Origin: Flavobacteriales bacterium
GTDB taxonomy: Bacteria > Bacteroidota > Bacteroidia > Flavobacteriales > BACL11
Assembly: GCA_002724895.1 (NCBI GenBank)
Contig: PBQB01000083.1
Location: 1-7,756, forward strand
Length of the DNA: 7,756 bases
Reading direction: 5' to 3'
The translations under genes and the position numbers were made by a program. The stretch's first letter is position 1, and the number at the start of each line of letters is the position of its first letter. The notes beneath the pieces are model-generated. The model made no database searches. It was given only the letters and a program-made list of their open reading frames with translations, and had not been told where the DNA came from. Below are positions 5,936 to 7,756 of this stretch, piece by piece.

Positions 5936-7756
5936 CTATTTTATTGTTAATTTCTTAATTAGAATATTATCATTATTCTCAATTCTAATGAAGTACACTC
6001 CTTTAGAATTTGCTTTTAAATCAATATGAAAATTATTTTCATCTAATAAATCTTTATATATTACTTTGCCTAATGAATTAATTATATCTAGTTTAGAACC
6101 TATTAAATCCACTCCATCTAAATCAATATTAAATTTTCCGCTAGAAGGATTAGGATAAACTAAAATTTTATTACTTAAAATCTCATTAATATTTGAAACA
6201 CAAGAGTCTACCTCTACCCAGACTTCCTTACTTACAGTACAATTATTTGTATCTTTTCCATAAACCATATACCATGTGTCTTCTGTTGGAAAATCTTCAT
6301 AATTCTGTGTTTGTGCTAAAACATTACCATTTATATCCATCCAATAATAATATGTAAATCCATTTGTTGCTTCAAGGATAATCTTTTCACCCAAACATAT
6401 CTTTGGTGGTGAGGGTTGTGATTGAATGCTTAAAGTAGGTGTTGAAAATAAAGATACTTTAGTGTAAAGAATACTATCACAACCATTAATTGCGGTTAAT
6501 GTATCATAGTAGTTACCAGCATTATAATAAATACTTGATCCAACTACAACACTATCTCCATCACATATCTTTTTAAATACTGTATCTAAAGAAGCATTGA
6601 CAGTTAAATCTAAAGTATGTGTTGAATCACATCCGGTTAAATTAGTGTATACATTAGTATAAATTCCTGTAGAATTATAAGTAACACCATCCCAAACAAA
6701 GGAACTACAAGTGGATATCGTTGTTGTATCACTATTTGAATAATTGACTGTTAAATCAAGTATAATGGTATCTGTACATCCAGCAGAACTGGTATATGAA
6801 ATCCAATGCAATCCACTAGTATTATAAGTCATCCCGTTAAGTTGCCAAGTATATGAATCACATTCTACTACAGTTGTAGTATCAATTCCAACACAGTAGA
6901 TACATGAACCATCATCTGCTGTAGCATTAGGATCATAATTTACTGCTAATGAATCTGTACAACCATAAATCGGAGGACATAAAGTATGTTGACCAACATC
7001 TAACCAATAATTTTGTGGTTCTACTACCCACTGAGAATTTGTTAAATTAGTTCCCGCTGATTGAGTCCAATTCGTATCTCCCTGCATAATAACACATTTC
7101 CTTATTAATGTGTGCTCCTTGGTTCCATCTGTAATTCCAGCAACATCCCAACCACTTCCATTGCTTGGAGCTTGTCCATCATTACCAACTGCATCTATTA
7201 ACACTCCATTTTTAGCTAATCCTACAGCATCATTTCCATTCCAATTGGCACCTGTAGCTCCTCCCCAAGAAACATCTCCCTGTGTAATAATTGCAGGATC
7301 TGAACTTGGATGGTAAATAACATACACATCATTTGGTGCAATTGTCCCAGATAAACTTAAAGTACCACCATTACCCCATGGAGGGTTACCATTTTGAATC
7401 TTCCATATCTCGTAATCAGCCAAATCAACATTAACACTAGTTGGATTATATATTTCTAAGTATTTATTAAATGAGCTCCCTTCAGCATATTCAGAAATAA
7501 ATAAATCTAAAGCGCAGTTAATTGGACTAGTTAGTGTGACTCCACCATTAACTATACATCCATTAGCATCTGTAACATTAACAATGTATGTACCAGCACT
7601 TAATGAATCTGCCTGCTGAGAAACTTGATTTGGTGTAGTCAACCAATTATAACTTAAAAGACCAAGTCCATTACTAACATAAACTGTTGCTGTTCCATCT
7701 CCACCATTACAGCTAACCGGAGTTGATACAATTGAATCAACTTGTAAGCAAGGAGG
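5936..7756 (-). CDS. Large modular T9SS surface protein, C-terminal part (N-terminus outside window)
   Basis: The frame is open from the window edge (7756) to TAG at 5936, 606 codons, with no start in view. The TTG at 7642 is an internal Leu in YNWLTTPNQ inside a domain and should not be taken as a start. Modules by residue in the visible part: a SprB-like repeat (~14-67, VSCNGGDGTATV … AGTYIVNVTDANGC); a lamin-tail domain (~81-257, with ISEYAEG, KYLEIYNPT, NDAVGLAKNG, TLIRK); YGCTDSLAVNYDP…DDGSC (264-285); three ~50-residue repeats (289-437) of the pattern C.S..W.G.TYN.SG…GC[DT]…LDLTVN; an Ig-like module (~440-518); and a canonical type A T9SS tail (529-606, VYPNPSSGKFNI … GVYFIRIENND … KKLTIK). 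It is probably a cell-surface or released protein for adhesion or matrix building. The SprB repeat alone does not prove a gliding function. The esterase gene follows after 7 bp. Confidence 0.88.
   Translation of the reverse strand, partial: PPCLQVDSIVSTPVSCNGGDGTATVYVSNGLGLLSYNWLTTPNQVSQQADSLSAGTYIVNVTDANGCIVNGGVTLTSPINCALDLFISEYAEGSSFNKYLEIYNPTSVNVDLADYEIWKIQNGNPPWGNGGTLSLSGTIAPNDVYVIYHPSSDPAIITQGDVSWGGATGANWNGNDAVGLAKNGVLIDAVGNDGQAPSNGSGWDVAGITDGTKEHTLIRKCVIMQGDTNWTQSAGTNLTNSQWVVEPQNYWLDVGQHTLCPPIYGCTDSLAVNYDPNATADDGSCIYCVGIDTTTVVECDSYTWQLNGMTYNTSGLHWISYTSSAGCTDTIILDLTVNYSNSDTTTISTCSSFVWDGVTYNSTGIYTNVYTNLTGCDSTHTLDLTVNASLDTVFKKICDGDSVVVGSSIYYNAGNYYDTLTAINGCDSILYTKVSLFSTPTLSIQSQPSPPKICLGEKIILEATNGFTYYYWMDINGNVLAQTQNYEDFPTEDTWYMVYGKDTNNCTVSKEVWVEVDSCVSNINEILSNKILVYPNPSSGKFNIDLDGVDLIGSKLDIINSLGKVIYKDLLDENNFHIDLKANSKGVYFIRIENNDNILIKKLTIK
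6446..6892 (-). repeat. Three diverged ~50-residue repeats in the modular surface protein
   Basis: The copies are encoded at about 6743-6892, 6593-6742 and 6446-6592. Each opens with DTTT/DTV, has a Cys about eight residues later, then [TS]YN.SG or YYNAG, then GC[DT][DS], and closes with a beta strand (LDLTVN in the first two). The third copy is the most diverged. These are typical of tandem beta-sandwich linkers in flavobacterial surface proteins. Boundaries are approximate. Confidence 0.7.
7556..7717 (-). repeat. SprB-like repeat unit (single copy visible)
   Basis: The encoded segment runs from VSCNGGDGTATVYVSNG to GTYIVNVTDANGC. It has the paired Cys and the GxY-x-V-x-V-x-D-x-x-G-C ending of the SprB repeat family found in giant Bacteroidota surface adhesins. 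More copies may lie beyond the window, since the frame continues. Confidence 0.75.

Noticed and set aside
7110..7316. Plus-strand open frame of 68 codons
   Set aside because: It is antisense to the lamin-tail domain and its Pro/Leu-rich product looks like a shadow of that domain.
1..7756. Polysaccharide-utilisation locus
   Set aside because: A beta-helix protein and an esterase are present, but there is no SusC/SusD pair, sugar transporter, or HTCS/anti-sigma regulator in the window.

Overview
This is a 7.76 kb, very AT-rich window. Its features point to a Bacteroidota genome, most likely a marine or aquatic member of the Flavobacteriales. The evidence is several secreted proteins with type IX secretion system (T9SS) C-terminal sorting tails, a SprB-type repeat, a lamin-tail domain, the surface-protein motif GCTD…NYDPNATADDGSC, a TTTG / TAnnTTTG promoter, and almost no Shine-Dalgarno sequences. 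All six genes lie on the minus strand, so transcription runs from high to low coordinates. Coding density is high and the largest non-coding gap is about 100 bp. I see no RNA genes, insertion sequences or CRISPR arrays.

Layout in transcription order. (1) 7756-5936: the C-terminal 606 residues of a large modular surface protein (SprB-like repeat, lamin-tail domain, GCTD motif, three ~50-residue repeats, Ig-like module, canonical T9SS tail). Its N-terminus lies outside the window. (2) 5928-4882, 7 bp later: a secreted alpha/beta-hydrolase of the PHB-depolymerase/feruloyl-esterase type with a short variant T9SS tail. (3) 4852-2843, 29 bp later: a stand-alone RND/MMPL-type (HAE3-like) inner-membrane exporter starting at TTG. 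(4) 2740-1718, after a 102 bp gap: a cysteine-rich secreted protein with mirror-image A-B-B-A repeats and the same short tail. (5) 1725-1219, overlapping gene 4 by 8 bp: a small lipoprotein with an NTF2/SnoaL-like look. (6) 1154-1: the N-terminal 384 residues of a secreted right-handed beta-helix protein with its own well-formed promoter. Its 3' end lies outside the window.

Genes 1-3 are packed tightly enough to share a transcript, genes 4-5 are probably translationally coupled, and gene 6 looks independently transcribed. At least three of the six products are predicted T9SS cargo, one is a lipoprotein and one is an exporter, so this is a cell-envelope and secretome locus. The esterase and the beta-helix protein could both act on extracellular polymers, but there is no SusC/SusD pair or regulator here to make it a polysaccharide-utilisation locus. 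I found no convincing evidence for a wholly new system. The most unusual items are the A-B-B-A protein coupled to a lipoprotein and the short T9SS tail variant.
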